From the NCBI GenBank assembly GCA_035498035.1, contig DATKAN010000034.1, positions 1 to 64,000 on the forward strand: a DNA stretch of 64,000 nt, in the 5' to 3' direction. The notes under the pieces were generated by a model, which was not told the DNA's origin, did no database searches, and was given only the letters and a program-made list of their open reading frames with translations. Positions 50,248 to 59,360 of the stretch are shown one piece after another (position 1 is the stretch's first letter; each line of letters opens with the position of its first letter). Position numbers and translations under genes: made by a program. The DNA is from Nitrospiria bacterium. Lineage in GTDB: Bacteria > Nitrospirota > Nitrospiria > JACQBZ01.

Positions 50248-52422
50248 TCAAACGCTCCACATCAACTGTTCAAAGTCCCGATCCGGCACCTCAAGCGTGA
50301 GGTAGCCGTTGGGAGGATAGGTGGCGATCACCTTCTCTTTTTCCCGGATCTCGAGAATAAAATGCCGCCGTTCCTTCGGCTTCCAGCCCAGCCACGCGAA
50401 GGGAAGGGCCAGCTCGATGATTTTACCCATGGCCAGGGTGCCCGCCTCTCCCAACGGCTCGTAGCGAATCCCGTCCGAGCTCCGGTGGACGACCACCCGC
50501 GGCGCTTCGGCCGGGGCGCAGGGGATCACCCAGCGATACTCCACCGGACCGTTGAAGAAATGGATATGGAGCTCATACCGTTTGCGTTTTTCCGGACCGC
50601 AACCCTCCGCCGGATCGATGCGCAAGTAACAATGCGTCTGATCAAATCCATAGAAGATGGCCGAGATCAGGATCGCCTCTCCGAACCGCGTGCTGCGACG
50701 CGTCGCGTCGTAGAAACCGGCCCCCCGCCACTCAAAATAGGTGGTGCGCTTTCCGTCCAAGGTGGGATGGATGAAGTTCACCGGCTCGTCCACGTGCTTG
50801 GCGGGGTGGAGGTGGATGATGGGCCGCGACAGGTATTCGGGGACCTCCCGTCCCAGATGCCGGAAGGCGCCGGCGAGGTGATCCCGGAACAGCCGGTCGA
50901 ACTCTTCGTCGTGCGCGCTGGAGAAATCGTCCCCGTACCACCAGAACCAGTCGCTGCCCTCGGCCGCGTAGATCGCCTCCCGCGCCGCCTCGCGCCGCGC
51001 CGCCGGGACGGCGCCGTCGTTGAGGAGAGGGCCGAGCGCCCTGCGAGTGCGGTTCAGGTAATCCCAGGCCTGGTTCTCTTCCTCGGAGCCGATCCAGATG
51101 TCGAAATCATGATGAATCCAGGAGCCGGAATGGAGACGGCCGATCCGCTGCGCGGGCGGTTGGGATTCGATCGCGTCCGTGATTCGGGCGGTCCGGAAAC
51201 GATCTGAGGCGGAAAGGCGTCCGTACAGTTCGTTCAGAAAATGTTTTCCGCCCTCGGGATAATACTCCCATGGATTTTCCCCGTCCAGGATGATCGTCGC
51301 CAGCGCGCGGCCGGCCTGACCGGCCGTGGCATCCTGGATGGCCTGAAACCGCTTGAATAAGTCGTCGACGGCCGAGCGGGGGTCCATGCGCCCCATCGAA
51401 AATCCGATCCGGTTGGACAGATCCTGGTCCCGGAACACGATCGCCAGCTCCCGGCCTTCGGACTCCACAAGATAGGGCCGGTAGAGCGCCTCGAGCCGGG
51501 AACGGGTCGGCAACGACTGCAGCAGGATCTCCTCGTCCGTCGCGATCCACCGGATGCCGGCCTCGGCCAGGAGCGGGATGATCTCGGGACAGACCGATCC
51601 TTCCGACGGCCAGCAGCCCAGGGGCCTGCGTCCGAGCCGCCGGGCGTGGTACTCCACCGCCCGCAGGATTTGCGCCCCCGCGTCCTCCGGCGCCTGGAAA
51701 CGCTCCGGCAGGGTCGCGTGCGGCATGCACCGGCGCGCGATATCGGTGTCGTAGATTAAGGGCAGGATGGGGTGGAAAAACGGACTGGTGGTCAGCTCGA
51801 TCTGACCGGCCGACTCCAGGTCACGGTAAAGCGGGATCACGCCCCGGAGCACGTCCTGCTGGCATCGGATCACCTCGGCCTTGTCCGCTTCCGTAAAATC
51901 CCGGCCTTTTCGCCGGAGCTCCTGAAGCGTCGGCGACCGCTCCACGGCCTTGAACCCGAACCAGACCAGGTTGAATAGCACCTGGAGGTCCCGATAATCC
52001 TTCGGCCCGAATCCCCCGGCGACGGATCGCAGGCCGTCCTCATCCCAACGGACTCCGCGTCGCCGCAGGAGCTCGTCGTACCGCGGCCAGGGTTCCACCA
52101 TCGTCTCCCGGTTGGCCATGAAAAAATACCGCAAAAGGAAACGCCGCTCTTCCGGATCAAGGTCCGCGGCCGGCTTGAGCGTCTTCTCCAGAAACAAATC
52201 CCTGGCCCTCCCCTCCTCGTAATCCTGCAACTGGAGCAGCAACGACGGGACCAGGTTCACGGTGACGCGGATCTCCGGAAAGTCTTTTAACACCGCGGCC
52301 ATGTCGTGATAGGCCCGGATCGCGTGCAAGCGGACCCACGGAAGCCTGTAGTCGCCGGTGAGCGTGTCTTTATAATAGGGCTGGTGGTGATGCCAGAGAA
52401 AGGAGATCCCGAGAGGTTCCAT
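50248..52422 (-). CDS. GH57 alpha-amylase/amylopullulanase-type glycosidase
   Basis: 724-residue GH57 enzyme. FLWHHHQPYYKD is region 1, WPSEGSVCPEIIPLL contains the nucleophile Glu (about 290), and LDGENPWEYYPEGG the catalytic Asp (about 390). A C-terminal beta-rich domain follows. Architecture matches glycosidases annotated as amylopullulanase or alpha-amylase; it probably breaks down or debranches intracellular glycogen, since no signal peptide is present. The ATG at 52422 has GGAAGG; an upstream in-frame ATG at 52461 gives an unlikely extension. Confidence 0.9.
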   Translation of the reverse strand: MEPLGISFLWHHHQPYYKDTLTGDYRLPWVRLHAIRAYHDMAAVLKDFPEIRVTVNLVPSLLLQLQDYEEGRARDLFLEKTLKPAADLDPEERRFLLRYFFMANRETMVEPWPRYDELLRRRGVRWDEDGLRSVAGGFGPKDYRDLQVLFNLVWFGFKAVERSPTLQELRRKGRDFTEADKAEVIRCQQDVLRGVIPLYRDLESAGQIELTTSPFFHPILPLIYDTDIARRCMPHATLPERFQAPEDAGAQILRAVEYHARRLGRRPLGCWPSEGSVCPEIIPLLAEAGIRWIATDEEILLQSLPTRSRLEALYRPYLVESEGRELAIVFRDQDLSNRIGFSMGRMDPRSAVDDLFKRFQAIQDATAGQAGRALATIILDGENPWEYYPEGGKHFLNELYGRLSASDRFRTARITDAIESQPPAQRIGRLHSGSWIHHDFDIWIGSEEENQAWDYLNRTRRALGPLLNDGAVPAARREAAREAIYAAEGSDWFWWYGDDFSSAHDEEFDRLFRDHLAGAFRHLGREVPEYLSRPIIHLHPAKHVDEPVNFIHPTLDGKRTTYFEWRGAGFYDATRRSTRFGEAILISAIFYGFDQTHCYLRIDPAEGCGPEKRKRYELHIHFFNGPVEYRWVIPCAPAEAPRVVVHRSSDGIRYEPLGEAGTLAMGKIIELALPFAWLGWKPKERRHFILEIREKEKVIATYPPNGYLTLEVPDRDFEQLMWSV

Positions 52423-52485
52423 CGCGGCCTTCCGAATGGATATAATTGTAGCACAAATCAACGCGGGGACATAGGCGCGAGGGGG

Positions 52486-53034
52486 TCAATACTGGATCAG
52501 GGAGAGGATATCGTGATCCTTTAATTTATCACGACCCTTCAGTTCGGTGAGCTCCACCAGGAAGGCCAGGCCGCAAATCTCGCCGCCCAGCTGCCGGACC
52601 AGGTCCACCGCCGCCGCCATCGTGCCGCCCGTCGCCAGCAGATCGTCCACGAGAAGAACGCGCTCGCCCCGCGCGATCGCATCCCGATGCACGGCGATCG
52701 TGTTTTTTCCGTACTCCAGGGAATAGGTGGACTCGTACACGTCCGCCGGCAATTTTCCCGGTTTCCGCATCGGAACGAACCCGGCGTTCAGCAGGTGCGC
52801 CAGCGGGGCCCCGAAGATGAAGCCCCGCGCCTCGATGGCGACCACTTTATGGACGCCGGTGTTTTTGTAGGCAAGGGTCAGGGCCTCCAGGATCGCGGAG
52901 AAGGCCTTCGGGTCCTTGAGCAGGGTCGTGATATCGTAGAAAAGGATCCCCTTCTTGGGGAAGTCCGGGATTTCGCGAATCGCCGATTTCAGGCCGTTGA
53001 GCCGGCCCGGGCGTTGAGGACGCGGGGGGTTCAT
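52486..53034 (-). CDS. apt: adenine phosphoribosyltransferase
   Basis: Purine salvage enzyme forming AMP from adenine and PRPP. Core blocks: IPDFPKKGILFYDITTLLKD, EARGFIFG and the PRPP motif VLLVDDLLATGGT. The ATG at 53034 gives 182 residues and overlaps the sigma-factor stop by one base; a TTG eleven codons later would give the usual 171 residues. The PRPP loop is intact. Confidence 0.95.
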   Translation of the reverse strand: MNPPRPQRPGRLNGLKSAIREIPDFPKKGILFYDITTLLKDPKAFSAILEALTLAYKNTGVHKVVAIEARGFIFGAPLAHLLNAGFVPMRKPGKLPADVYESTYSLEYGKNTIAVHRDAIARGERVLLVDDLLATGGTMAAAVDLVRQLGGEICGLAFLVELTELKGRDKLKDHDILSLIQY

Positions 53035-53981
53035 CAGAGGATCTCCTCCGGTTTGATCGTCTTCTGGTCGATGATCGCGCGCAGCTTGGTGATGGCCGAG
53101 TGCTCGATCTGCCGAACCCGCTCCCGCGTCAGGCCGAAAACATTTCCGATCTCCTCCAAGGTATGCGACATCTCGCCGGCCAGGCCGAAGCGCAGGGTGA
53201 CCACCTTGCGTTCGTTCTCTTTGAGCGTCGCGAGCCATTTTTCGATCTCTTCCCGGTTTCGGATTCCGATGGCCATGATCGAGGGCGGCATCTGCGACGT
53301 GTCCTCGATGACGTCCTTCAGCGAGGTGTCCTCCCGGCCCCCGATCGGGCTGTCCAGCGAATAGGTTTTTCGAATGAGCTGCTGGATTTCCAGGATTTCG
53401 TCCTCTTTGACCTTCATCCGGCGGGCCACTTCCTTCGCGCTGGGAACTTGATTTATCTCCTGCATCAACTGCTCCGAGATGGCCATGTAGTGGTTGAGCT
53501 TCTCGACCACATGCACCGGCAGACGGATCATCTTGCTCTGATTGATGATCGCCCGTTCGATGGCCTGCCGGATCCACCAGGAGGCGTAGGTGCTGAACTT
53601 GAAACCGCGCTTGTAATCGAACTTTTCAACGGCGCGGATCAGCCCGATGTTTCCTTCTTCGATGATGTCCGAGAAGGGCAGGCCGCGGTTGATGTAGCGC
53701 TTGCCCATGCTCACCACCAAACGGAGGTTGGACTCGATCATCTGACGGCGGGCGTCCTCGTCCCCTTGCTCCTGAATCCGCTTTCCAAGATTCTGCTCCT
53801 GCTCAAAGGTCAGCAGGACCGATTTGCGGATCTCTTTCAGGTAGCTCTTGATGGCGTCCATCGTTTCGGCCGGCTCGGCCTCGGGCTTCTCCTCCGCCCC
53901 CTCGTCCAGGCCGGCCTCGACCGGCTCGGACTCCTCGTCCAGGCGGTTGGATTTATCCTCGTCGTCGGAAAAACTGGTCAT
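53034..53981 (-). CDS. sigma70-family sigma factor, RpoS/group 2-like
   Basis: 315-residue sigma factor. After an acidic N-terminal tail (1-40) come region 1.2 ([12 protein letters not shown]), region 2 ([21 protein letters not shown] and [16 protein letters not shown], which melts and reads the -10), region 3, and region 4 ([20 protein letters not shown], which reads the -35). It lacks the large region 1.1 and insert of a primary RpoD, so it is a group 2 factor similar to RpoS or SigA-like alternatives. Coupled to apt through overlapping stop and start codons. Confidence 0.92.
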   Translation of the reverse strand: MTSFSDDEDKSNRLDEESEPVEAGLDEGAEEKPEAEPAETMDAIKSYLKEIRKSVLLTFEQEQNLGKRIQEQGDEDARRQMIESNLRLVVSMGKRYINRGLPFSDIIEEGNIGLIRAVEKFDYKRGFKFSTYASWWIRQAIERAIINQSKMIRLPVHVVEKLNHYMAISEQLMQEINQVPSAKEVARRMKVKEDEILEIQQLIRKTYSLDSPIGGREDTSLKDVIEDTSQMPPSIMAIGIRNREEIEKWLATLKENERKVVTLRFGLAGEMSHTLEEIGNVFGLTRERVRQIEHSAITKLRAIIDQKTIKPEEIL

Positions 53982-54030
53982 GTCGGAGCCCCTCTGCTTT
54001 TGGCGTTGGCCGCGTCGTGATGACGGACGG

Positions 54031-54312
54031 CTAGGAACGATATCGGATCGAAAAATCCTTAAAGCCTTTCTCGCCCGTTTTCCAGTTGACCTGGATCGCC
54101 TCGACCTTCGCGCGTGGCGGTCCGATTCGCAATTGATCGATCAGGATCTCGATCACCTCCCGGTCCCCCTCCGCCACCACCTCAACGGCGCCGTCGGCCA
54201 GGTTGCGGCAGAAACCGGTCAGGCCCAGTCGTAGCGCCGCCTCCTGCGCGAACGCCCGGAAATAGACACCCTGAACCCGCCCGCTGACAAGAATCTCGGC
54301 AAAAACAGGCAT
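54031..54312 (-). CDS. acyP: acylphosphatase
   Basis: 93-residue acylphosphatase that hydrolyses carboxyl-phosphate bonds. The signature [18 protein letters not shown] (catalytic Arg in GRVQGVYFR) and [17 protein letters not shown] (catalytic Asn) are both intact. The ATG at 54312 is the normal start; the frame stays open upstream to 54540 but without homology. No SD and no convincing -10 spacing were found. It lies 50 nt before the sigma-factor gene. Confidence 0.93.
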   Translation of the reverse strand: MPVFAEILVSGRVQGVYFRAFAQEAALRLGLTGFCRNLADGAVEVVAEGDREVIEILIDQLRIGPPRAKVEAIQVNWKTGEKGFKDFSIRYRS

Positions 54313-54549
54313 AAACGAATAAAGACACGACCCTTCTCCCGGTTTTCGAGATCTGGGGGAAAAAGATGAGCGAATCGAGACCGAACTTCGATGGCGGTTA
54401 TTGTAATAAACAACGGCCCGTATGGCAAGAAAATTCATCGGGCGCCGACCGAAGTCTCGGGGAGGACCGGTCGGGCGAGGCGACCGGATTAGGCTTGAGA
54501 CCGGAGGGTGGGATCCATGGCGGGGGGACGGGAAATACACGGGGGAGGA

Positions 54550-56685
54550 TCAGGTGATTTTGAATCTGGCCATCTCCTCCCTCAGCCGTTCCGTCTGTTT
54601 TAAGACCTCCTCCACCGACCGGCTCATCTTCTGGGCCATCGGCACACTCTGCTGGGCGATCTGATGAATTTCCAGAATCGACTTCCGGATCACCTCATGG
54701 CCCTGCTTCTGTCCGGTCATGGCCTTGGCGATCTGTTGAATACGCAGGGTCACGTTCCCCATGGCGCCGCTGATTTGTTTGCTGCCGTTGGCCTGCTCTT
54801 CCGTGGAGATTTTGACCTGTTCTGTGATCGATCGCATCCTGGCGGCGGCCTTCATGATATTGAGGATGCCGCTTTCCATTTCTTTCATGATCGCGTTGAC
54901 CTCTCCGGTCAAGGCGTTCATTTTTTCCATGAGCCGAACGGCCTGGACGGTGGACTGAACCTGATCAACGGTCAGTTTTTCAATGCGGCGCGACATTTCG
55001 GAGGACTGTTTGGATCCGACCAGAATCTTGGCGAGCGAATCCCGCGCGCTGCCGGAAAGACGGATTCCGTCTTCCACGCTCCGGGCGCCTTCCTGGATCG
55101 ACGCGACCGCCTCTTTGGCCTCCGATTGAACGTCCTGAATCAGCTGGGCGATCTGCTTCGTGGAGGCCGAGGTTCGGTCCGCCAGCTGTTTGATCTCGCC
55201 GGCCACGACGGAAAAGCCCTTCCCCTGCTCCCCCGCCTGCGCGGCCAGGATGGCGGCGTTCAGGGCCAGCAGATTGGTTTGGTTTGTCACATCTTCGATG
55301 ACCGTCAAAATCGTCCCGATATGCTCGGTGCGCTCGCCCAGCTTATGGATTACCTGCGACGCCTTTTCGACGGTCATCCGGATCCGTTCCATGCCCTCGA
55401 TGGTCTTCTCGATGGATACGGTCCCCAGCTCGCCGGCATCCTGGCTAACCGTTTCCGTCAAGCGAGCGGATTCCTTCGCGCTGGTTTCCACGTCCCGAAT
55501 GGACCTGTTCATATGCCCGAACGACGCGGTGGTCTCCCGGGCGCTGCTTGACAGGGCCTCGGCACGCTCCACCACCCGCCGGATGGAGTCGGACATATGA
55601 CCCAGGGAAGCGGCGCTTTCCTCCACCGATGCGGAGAGCGTGGTCGCGTTTTCGGACACCTGGTCGATCGAGGCGCTCATCTCCAGCAGCGATGAAGAGG
55701 TCTCTTCCGCGGAGGAGGAGAGGCTGTCGAGGTCCTCCGAGGTGCTCTCGACGGCGTCGTTCATCTCCTCGATCGAAAACGATGTTCTTTCGGCCTCCCG
55801 GGCTTGACGGTCCGCACCCTCGCTGACCCGCTTGGCATCGGCCAGCATTTCCCCCGCCACGGAAGCCACCTGCTGGGAGAGGCGGTGGATCTGCTGTATC
55901 ATTCCTTTCAGGCTGGTCGACATTTGCGAGAAAGCGCCCGCCAGAATCCCAACCTCGTCGTCCGTGGCGGCTTCGACCGTGTGGCTGAAATTCCCGCCGG
56001 CGATCTGGGAGGCGACCTGCGTCATCCGTTGCAAGGGTGCGATCATGAGCCGGACGAAAAACAGGGATATAAACACCCCCGATCCGACCAGAATTCCCAG
56101 GACCGAAACCGTCAGGACGAGCGAGTGCCGTAATTGATCCTCCAGGCGCTGCAGCGAAACCCCTAGACGGACCACTCCGGCCTTATTGGAACCCGGGGCC
56201 GCTTCGCCCTTTTGACCCTCCGAGGGCGCGGAAGGATCGCCGGTAAAGACGGGGGCCGCGATATCGTAAAAGTCCTTCGACCCCAGAGTATAACGGAAAA
56301 CGTTGGGTCGGTCGATCCTCAGGGCCTGCTGGGTGAGAGGATCGTTGAGGGTTTTTCCGACCTCCGATTCATCCGTGTGGGCCACGACCTCGCCCATGGA
56401 ATTCACCACGACGATATAGGCCAGATCGGTTTCCTCACCGATCCCCTTGATCATCTGTTTCAGGGAAGACGGGTCCTTTTGCAAGATCGCGTCCAGGCTG
56501 CTCCGCGCGATATTATTAACGATCACCAGGCCCCGCTCCTGGAGCTGTTCCTGGGAGGACCGGTTGAAACCGATGATGAGGATGACGGCCAGGATCGAGC
56601 CCATGACGATGAAGAGCGAGTTCACAAAGAGCATGAACTTTAAGGTCAGACTCAGCCCCGCCCTTTTATGATTCGCCCGGCTCAC
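54550..56685 (-). CDS. methyl-accepting chemotaxis protein
   Basis: 711-residue chemoreceptor. TM1 at about 13-37, periplasmic sensor about 38-188 (single-Cache-like, with [20 protein letters not shown]), TM2 about 190-212, HAMP about 213-265, then a long coiled-coil signalling region with the hairpin tip [21 protein letters not shown]. The C-terminus has no NWETF-type pentapeptide. No che genes are nearby, so it is an orphan receptor. The start is a GTG at 56685 with only a weak SD, 12 nt after a -10-like TAAATC. Confidence 0.92.
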   Translation of the reverse strand: MSRANHKRAGLSLTLKFMLFVNSLFIVMGSILAVILIIGFNRSSQEQLQERGLVIVNNIARSSLDAILQKDPSSLKQMIKGIGEETDLAYIVVVNSMGEVVAHTDESEVGKTLNDPLTQQALRIDRPNVFRYTLGSKDFYDIAAPVFTGDPSAPSEGQKGEAAPGSNKAGVVRLGVSLQRLEDQLRHSLVLTVSVLGILVGSGVFISLFFVRLMIAPLQRMTQVASQIAGGNFSHTVEAATDDEVGILAGAFSQMSTSLKGMIQQIHRLSQQVASVAGEMLADAKRVSEGADRQAREAERTSFSIEEMNDAVESTSEDLDSLSSSAEETSSSLLEMSASIDQVSENATTLSASVEESAASLGHMSDSIRRVVERAEALSSSARETTASFGHMNRSIRDVETSAKESARLTETVSQDAGELGTVSIEKTIEGMERIRMTVEKASQVIHKLGERTEHIGTILTVIEDVTNQTNLLALNAAILAAQAGEQGKGFSVVAGEIKQLADRTSASTKQIAQLIQDVQSEAKEAVASIQEGARSVEDGIRLSGSARDSLAKILVGSKQSSEMSRRIEKLTVDQVQSTVQAVRLMEKMNALTGEVNAIMKEMESGILNIMKAAARMRSITEQVKISTEEQANGSKQISGAMGNVTLRIQQIAKAMTGQKQGHEVIRKSILEIHQIAQQSVPMAQKMSRSVEEVLKQTERLREEMARFKIT

Positions 56686-56697
56686 GAAGCGGTCCCA

Positions 56698-56725
56698 GAT
56701 TTAGGATGGATGGGAAGACAGTCAA
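56698..56725 (-). promoter_or_regulatory. possible promoter of the chemoreceptor gene
   Basis: Leftward -35 TTGACT (56720-56725), 16 nt, -10 TAAATC (56698-56703); the leader would be only about 5 nt. Located just past the terminator of the MHYT gene. Confidence 0.4.
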
Positions 56726-56730
56726 GATGG

Positions 56731-56763
56731 AAACCCCCGAGCCCGGAAAGCACTCGGGGGTTT
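56731..56763 (-). terminator. terminator after the MHYT gene
   Basis: Eleven-base-pair stem AAACCCCCGAG / CTCGGGGGTTT (56731-56741, 56753-56763) with an 11-nt loop, 8 nt after the MHYT stop. The T-run is short on the minus strand and slightly better on the plus strand. Confidence 0.7.
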
Positions 56764-56771
56764 TGAACCGT

Positions 56772-57569
56772 TCAATGCGAGACCCCGGCCTGCTTCGGCA
56801 CGTGGGAATCGGTCTTCCGATTCAGAAAGGAGCTCACCAATGCAAGACACAGAATCAAACCCGTCGTTATCCCCACCGCCGCGGCCAGCCCGGAACGTCC
56901 CGAGGCGGCGGCCGCCCCCTGGACCCCCATCGATGCCGCGGTGGGCGTGAAGTTGGTGGCCAACTGACCCGTGAAATGCATGCCCACGATCGCCGCCCCC
57001 ATCACCAGCGCGCTCACGATCTTTTGCAAGGTCCCGATTCCGCTGGTCTCGCCCCGTAGATGGAAGGCGAGCCACAGCGCGACCAGCGACACCACGATCG
57101 CCACGACAATGGACGCCGCAAAGAAGGTCCTGTCGTACCACATGGTGGCGTCAAGCCGCATGGCCGCCATTCCGGTATAATGCATCGTCCCGATGCCGAC
57201 CCCCATAAGAACGGATCCGGAAACCAGCGGGACCAGGCCCATGGCGTCCCGGCTCACGATGAACAGCGCGATTCCGGATGTCGCGACCGCGGCCAGCAGC
57301 GAAGCCGCCGTCGTCATCGTGTCATAGGAAACCGTCACCGGCAGACTGAACGCCAGCATGGCGATAAAGTGCATCGACCATATTCCAACCCCCATGGCGA
57401 TCGCCCCCCCCATGAGCCAGAGTTTCCGGGCCGAACCTTGACTGGCCGTCACGCGCCCGGCCAGATCGAGCGCGACGAATGAGGCCACGGCCGCGATAAC
57501 ATAAGACAGGAAGACAAGGCTCATATCGTAACTGCCCACCATCGTTACGGTCATATCTGCGGATTTCAT
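56772..57569 (-). CDS. MHYT-domain membrane sensor protein
   Basis: 265-residue protein with about seven transmembrane helices and nothing else. The three MHYT-type motifs that give the family its name are visible as MHFIAMLAF, MHYTGMAAMR and MHFTGQLAT. These His/Met residues were proposed to bind copper and sense gases such as O2 or NO. Most MHYT domains are joined to GGDEF/EAL or kinase domains; this one stands alone, so its output is unknown. GGAGGGTGA precedes the ATG; promoter at 57620-57648. Confidence 0.92.
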   Translation of the reverse strand: MKSADMTVTMVGSYDMSLVFLSYVIAAVASFVALDLAGRVTASQGSARKLWLMGGAIAMGVGIWSMHFIAMLAFSLPVTVSYDTMTTAASLLAAVATSGIALFIVSRDAMGLVPLVSGSVLMGVGIGTMHYTGMAAMRLDATMWYDRTFFAASIVVAIVVSLVALWLAFHLRGETSGIGTLQKIVSALVMGAAIVGMHFTGQLATNFTPTAASMGVQGAAAASGRSGLAAAVGITTGLILCLALVSSFLNRKTDSHVPKQAGVSH

Positions 57570-57619
57570 CGTTCACCCTCCGTTCCCGGGTTTCCAACAC
57601 CCGAACGCTCAATTAATAA

Positions 57620-57648
57620 AAAATAGCGGAGAGTTTGATTGCTGTCAA
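57620..57648 (-). promoter_or_regulatory. promoter of the MHYT gene
   Basis: Leftward -35 TTGACA (57643-57648), 17 nt, -10 TATTTT (57620-57625). Leader of about 45 nt. Confidence 0.6.
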
Positions 57649-57789
57649 GAAAGTCGGCGGGTTGCTTCGAGCAGAAATAAGGATCAAACCGCATGAAAAG
57701 ACAAAAAAACGGGCCCCTTCCAGACGACGTGACGTCTATACAGGACCCGTCAATAAAATTCGGATCGATTCGTTTTCAAATAAAACCGG
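57649..57789. other. intergenic region, no gene seen
   Basis: Part of the roughly 350-nt gap between the MHYT gene and tRNA-Pro. It contains the small palindrome GACGTGACGTC near 57725 but no reading frame with an SD and no RNA gene that I recognise. Confidence 0.4.
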
Positions 57790-57807
57790 TCGGGGCGCGC
57801 GGATTTG
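57790..57807 (-). repeat. 18-bp copy of the tRNA-Pro 3' end
   Basis: TCGGGGCGCGCGGATTTG, identical to 57917-57934 at the 3' end of tRNA-Pro and in the same orientation, 127 bp away. It may be a scar of a past integration or a small local duplication. Confidence 0.5.
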
Positions 57808-57829
57808 CATCACGCAGCCGATCCCTGAA

Positions 57830-57890
57830 CATTAGAGCAATGGAAAATGGACCGCATTGTGGGCCCTGTCCATTTTCCAATGCTCCAATG
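57830..57890. repeat. large imperfect inverted repeat downstream of tRNA-Pro
   Basis: Arms of 23 nt (57830-57852 and 57868-57890) pair with two mismatches around a 15-nt loop; the inner 11 bp (TGGAAAATGGA) are perfect. It lies between the tRNA-Pro gene and the 18-bp repeat. It may terminate the tRNA transcript or be a MITE-like remnant. Confidence 0.6.
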
Positions 57891-57916
57891 ATCCAAAAAT
57901 TTTCGGTGCAAATTTT

Positions 57917-57990
57917 TCGGGGCGCGCGGATTTGAACCGCGGACATCCAGCTCCCGAAGCTGGCGCGCTACCGGGCTGCGCTACGCCCCG
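57917..57990 (-). tRNA. tRNA-Pro (anticodon CGG)
   Basis: 74-nt cloverleaf read leftward: acceptor CGGGGCG/CGCCCCG, D arm GCGC...GCGC, anticodon stem CCAGC/GCTGG with loop TTCGGGA (anticodon CGG), T arm CGCGG-TTCAAAT-CCGCG, discriminator A. CCA is not encoded. It decodes CCG. Confidence 0.96.
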
Positions 57991-58005
57991 TTTTTCAAAG
58001 TGAAT

Positions 58006-58063
58006 AGTAAGTAGTGAGCAGTGAGGAGAAAACGTATCGTCTCCTCACTCCTCACTCTTTACT
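58006..58063. repeat. inverted repeat after alanine dehydrogenase gene
   Basis: Arms of 24 nt (58006-58029, 58040-58063) pair with three mismatches around a 10-nt loop; arms consist of GTGAGGAG-like units. It starts 3 nt past the ald stop and probably ends that transcript or is a REP-type element; no T-run follows. Confidence 0.55.
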
Positions 58064-58065
58064 CC

Positions 58066-59172
58066 TCACCGCCATTCCTCGTATTTCAATCCATGGGCCT
58101 CGGCCACCCCCGCACTCGTGACCTTTCCCTTGTAGATATTGACCCCCTTGGCCAACGCGGGATCGCGGCGACAGGCCGCCGCCACACCCAGATCGGCCAA
58201 TTCCAATAGATACGGCAGCGTGACGCCGACCAGGGCCGATGTCGCGGTCCGCGGAAAGGCCCCCGGCATGTTGGCGACGCAATAATGGATCACGCCGTCC
58301 ACGACGTAAACCGGATCCGAATGGGTCGTCGCTCGGGAGGTCTCGATGCACCCGCCCTGATCAATCGAGACATCCACGATCACGGAACCGCGGCGCATCC
58401 CGGCCACGAGGCTCCGGCCGACCAGTTTGGGGGCCTTCGCCCCGGTCACCAGCACGGCGCCGACCACCAGATCCGCGCTCTGGACCGCCTGCTCGATCAG
58501 CTCCGGTTTCAAGAGCCGAAGGATGACCTTGCCGGTCACCGCCGCCTCTTCCAGGTTCTGAAGGCGATCCGTCTCCCGATGGAACAGAGTCACCTGTCCG
58601 CCCAGTCCCAATGCCATCTGGACGGCGTTGGTTCCGACCGTCCCGGCGCCCAGAACGACGACGCGGGCCGGCGGCACGCCCGGAACCCCGGGCAGGAGCA
58701 CCCCGCTCCCCCCATGAATCTTCTGGAGATAGAAGGCGCCCATCAGGACCGACATCCGCCCGGCGATCGCGCTCATCGGTCGAAGCACCGGCAACGATCC
58801 GTCCGGCGCTTGGATCGTCTCGTAGCCGATGGCGATCACCTCGCGCTGAAGCAGCGCCTCGGTCAAGCGCCGGTCGGCCGCGAGGTGAAGAAAAGTGAAG
58901 AGCGTCTGGCCCTTTTGCAGCAGGGAATATTCGGAGGCCTGGGGCTCCTTGACCTTCACGACCAGATCGGCCTCCCCGAACAACCGGGCCCGATCGTTTA
59001 CGATCTCCGCGCCGACTGCAAGATAGGCCTGGTCGGAATACCCGCTGCCTTGGCCCGCGTTCCGCTCCACCAATACCCGATGGTCCGAGCGGACGACCGT
59101 GCGGACCGCCTCCGGCGTCAGGGAAACCCGATACTCGTTGTCCTTGATTTCTTTCGGGACCGCGATGACCAT
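58066..59172 (-). CDS. ald: alanine dehydrogenase
   Basis: 368-residue NAD-dependent L-alanine dehydrogenase, which interconverts alanine and pyruvate plus ammonia. VPKEIKDNEYRVSLTPEAV at the start, VKVKEPQASEY with the catalytic Lys region (about 75), TFLHLAAD (His about 95) and the Rossmann motif VLGAGTVGTNAVQMALGLG (about 173) are typical; VDVSIDQGGCIETSRATTH follows. The ATG at 59172 lies 12 nt after a -10 box with no SD, so its leader is very short. It is divergent from mtnA. Confidence 0.96.
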   Translation of the reverse strand: MVIAVPKEIKDNEYRVSLTPEAVRTVVRSDHRVLVERNAGQGSGYSDQAYLAVGAEIVNDRARLFGEADLVVKVKEPQASEYSLLQKGQTLFTFLHLAADRRLTEALLQREVIAIGYETIQAPDGSLPVLRPMSAIAGRMSVLMGAFYLQKIHGGSGVLLPGVPGVPPARVVVLGAGTVGTNAVQMALGLGGQVTLFHRETDRLQNLEEAAVTGKVILRLLKPELIEQAVQSADLVVGAVLVTGAKAPKLVGRSLVAGMRRGSVIVDVSIDQGGCIETSRATTHSDPVYVVDGVIHYCVANMPGAFPRTATSALVGVTLPYLLELADLGVAAACRRDPALAKGVNIYKGKVTSAGVAEAHGLKYEEWR

Positions 59173-59184
59173 AGACGAGGTTTG

Positions 59185-59213
59185 AGAATATCAGGTCGAA
59201 TGCGAAATGTCAA
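59185..59213 (-). promoter_or_regulatory. promoter of ald, very short leader
   Basis: Leftward -35 TTGACA (59208-59213), 17 nt, -10 TATTCT (59185-59190), then 12 nt to the ATG. No SD fits in the predicted 5-6 nt leader. Confidence 0.65.
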
Positions 59214-59324
59214 TGAAACTACGTTTGACCTGTGGGGCCGAGCCCCCGGTCCGGGTCCGATCCCGGCCGACGTCGTGCCCGGGCCGACGCCGACTCGGTT
59301 TCGCACGCGGCCTCCGGCCTTCGC

Positions 59325-59354
59325 TTGACCGGGGCGCTGATTTTTTATTACAAT
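59325..59354 (+). promoter_or_regulatory. promoter of mtnA, leaderless arrangement
   Basis: -35 TTGACC (59325-59330), 18 nt, -10 TACAAT (59349-59354), then 6 nt to the ATG at 59361. Confidence 0.6.
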
Positions 59355-59360
59355 GCCTTC

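Noticed and set aside
52486-53577. A 363-codon form of Apt
   Set aside because: The first 180 codons overlap the sigma factor gene in another frame and have no similarity to phosphoribosyltransferases; the ATG at 53034 explains the family start.
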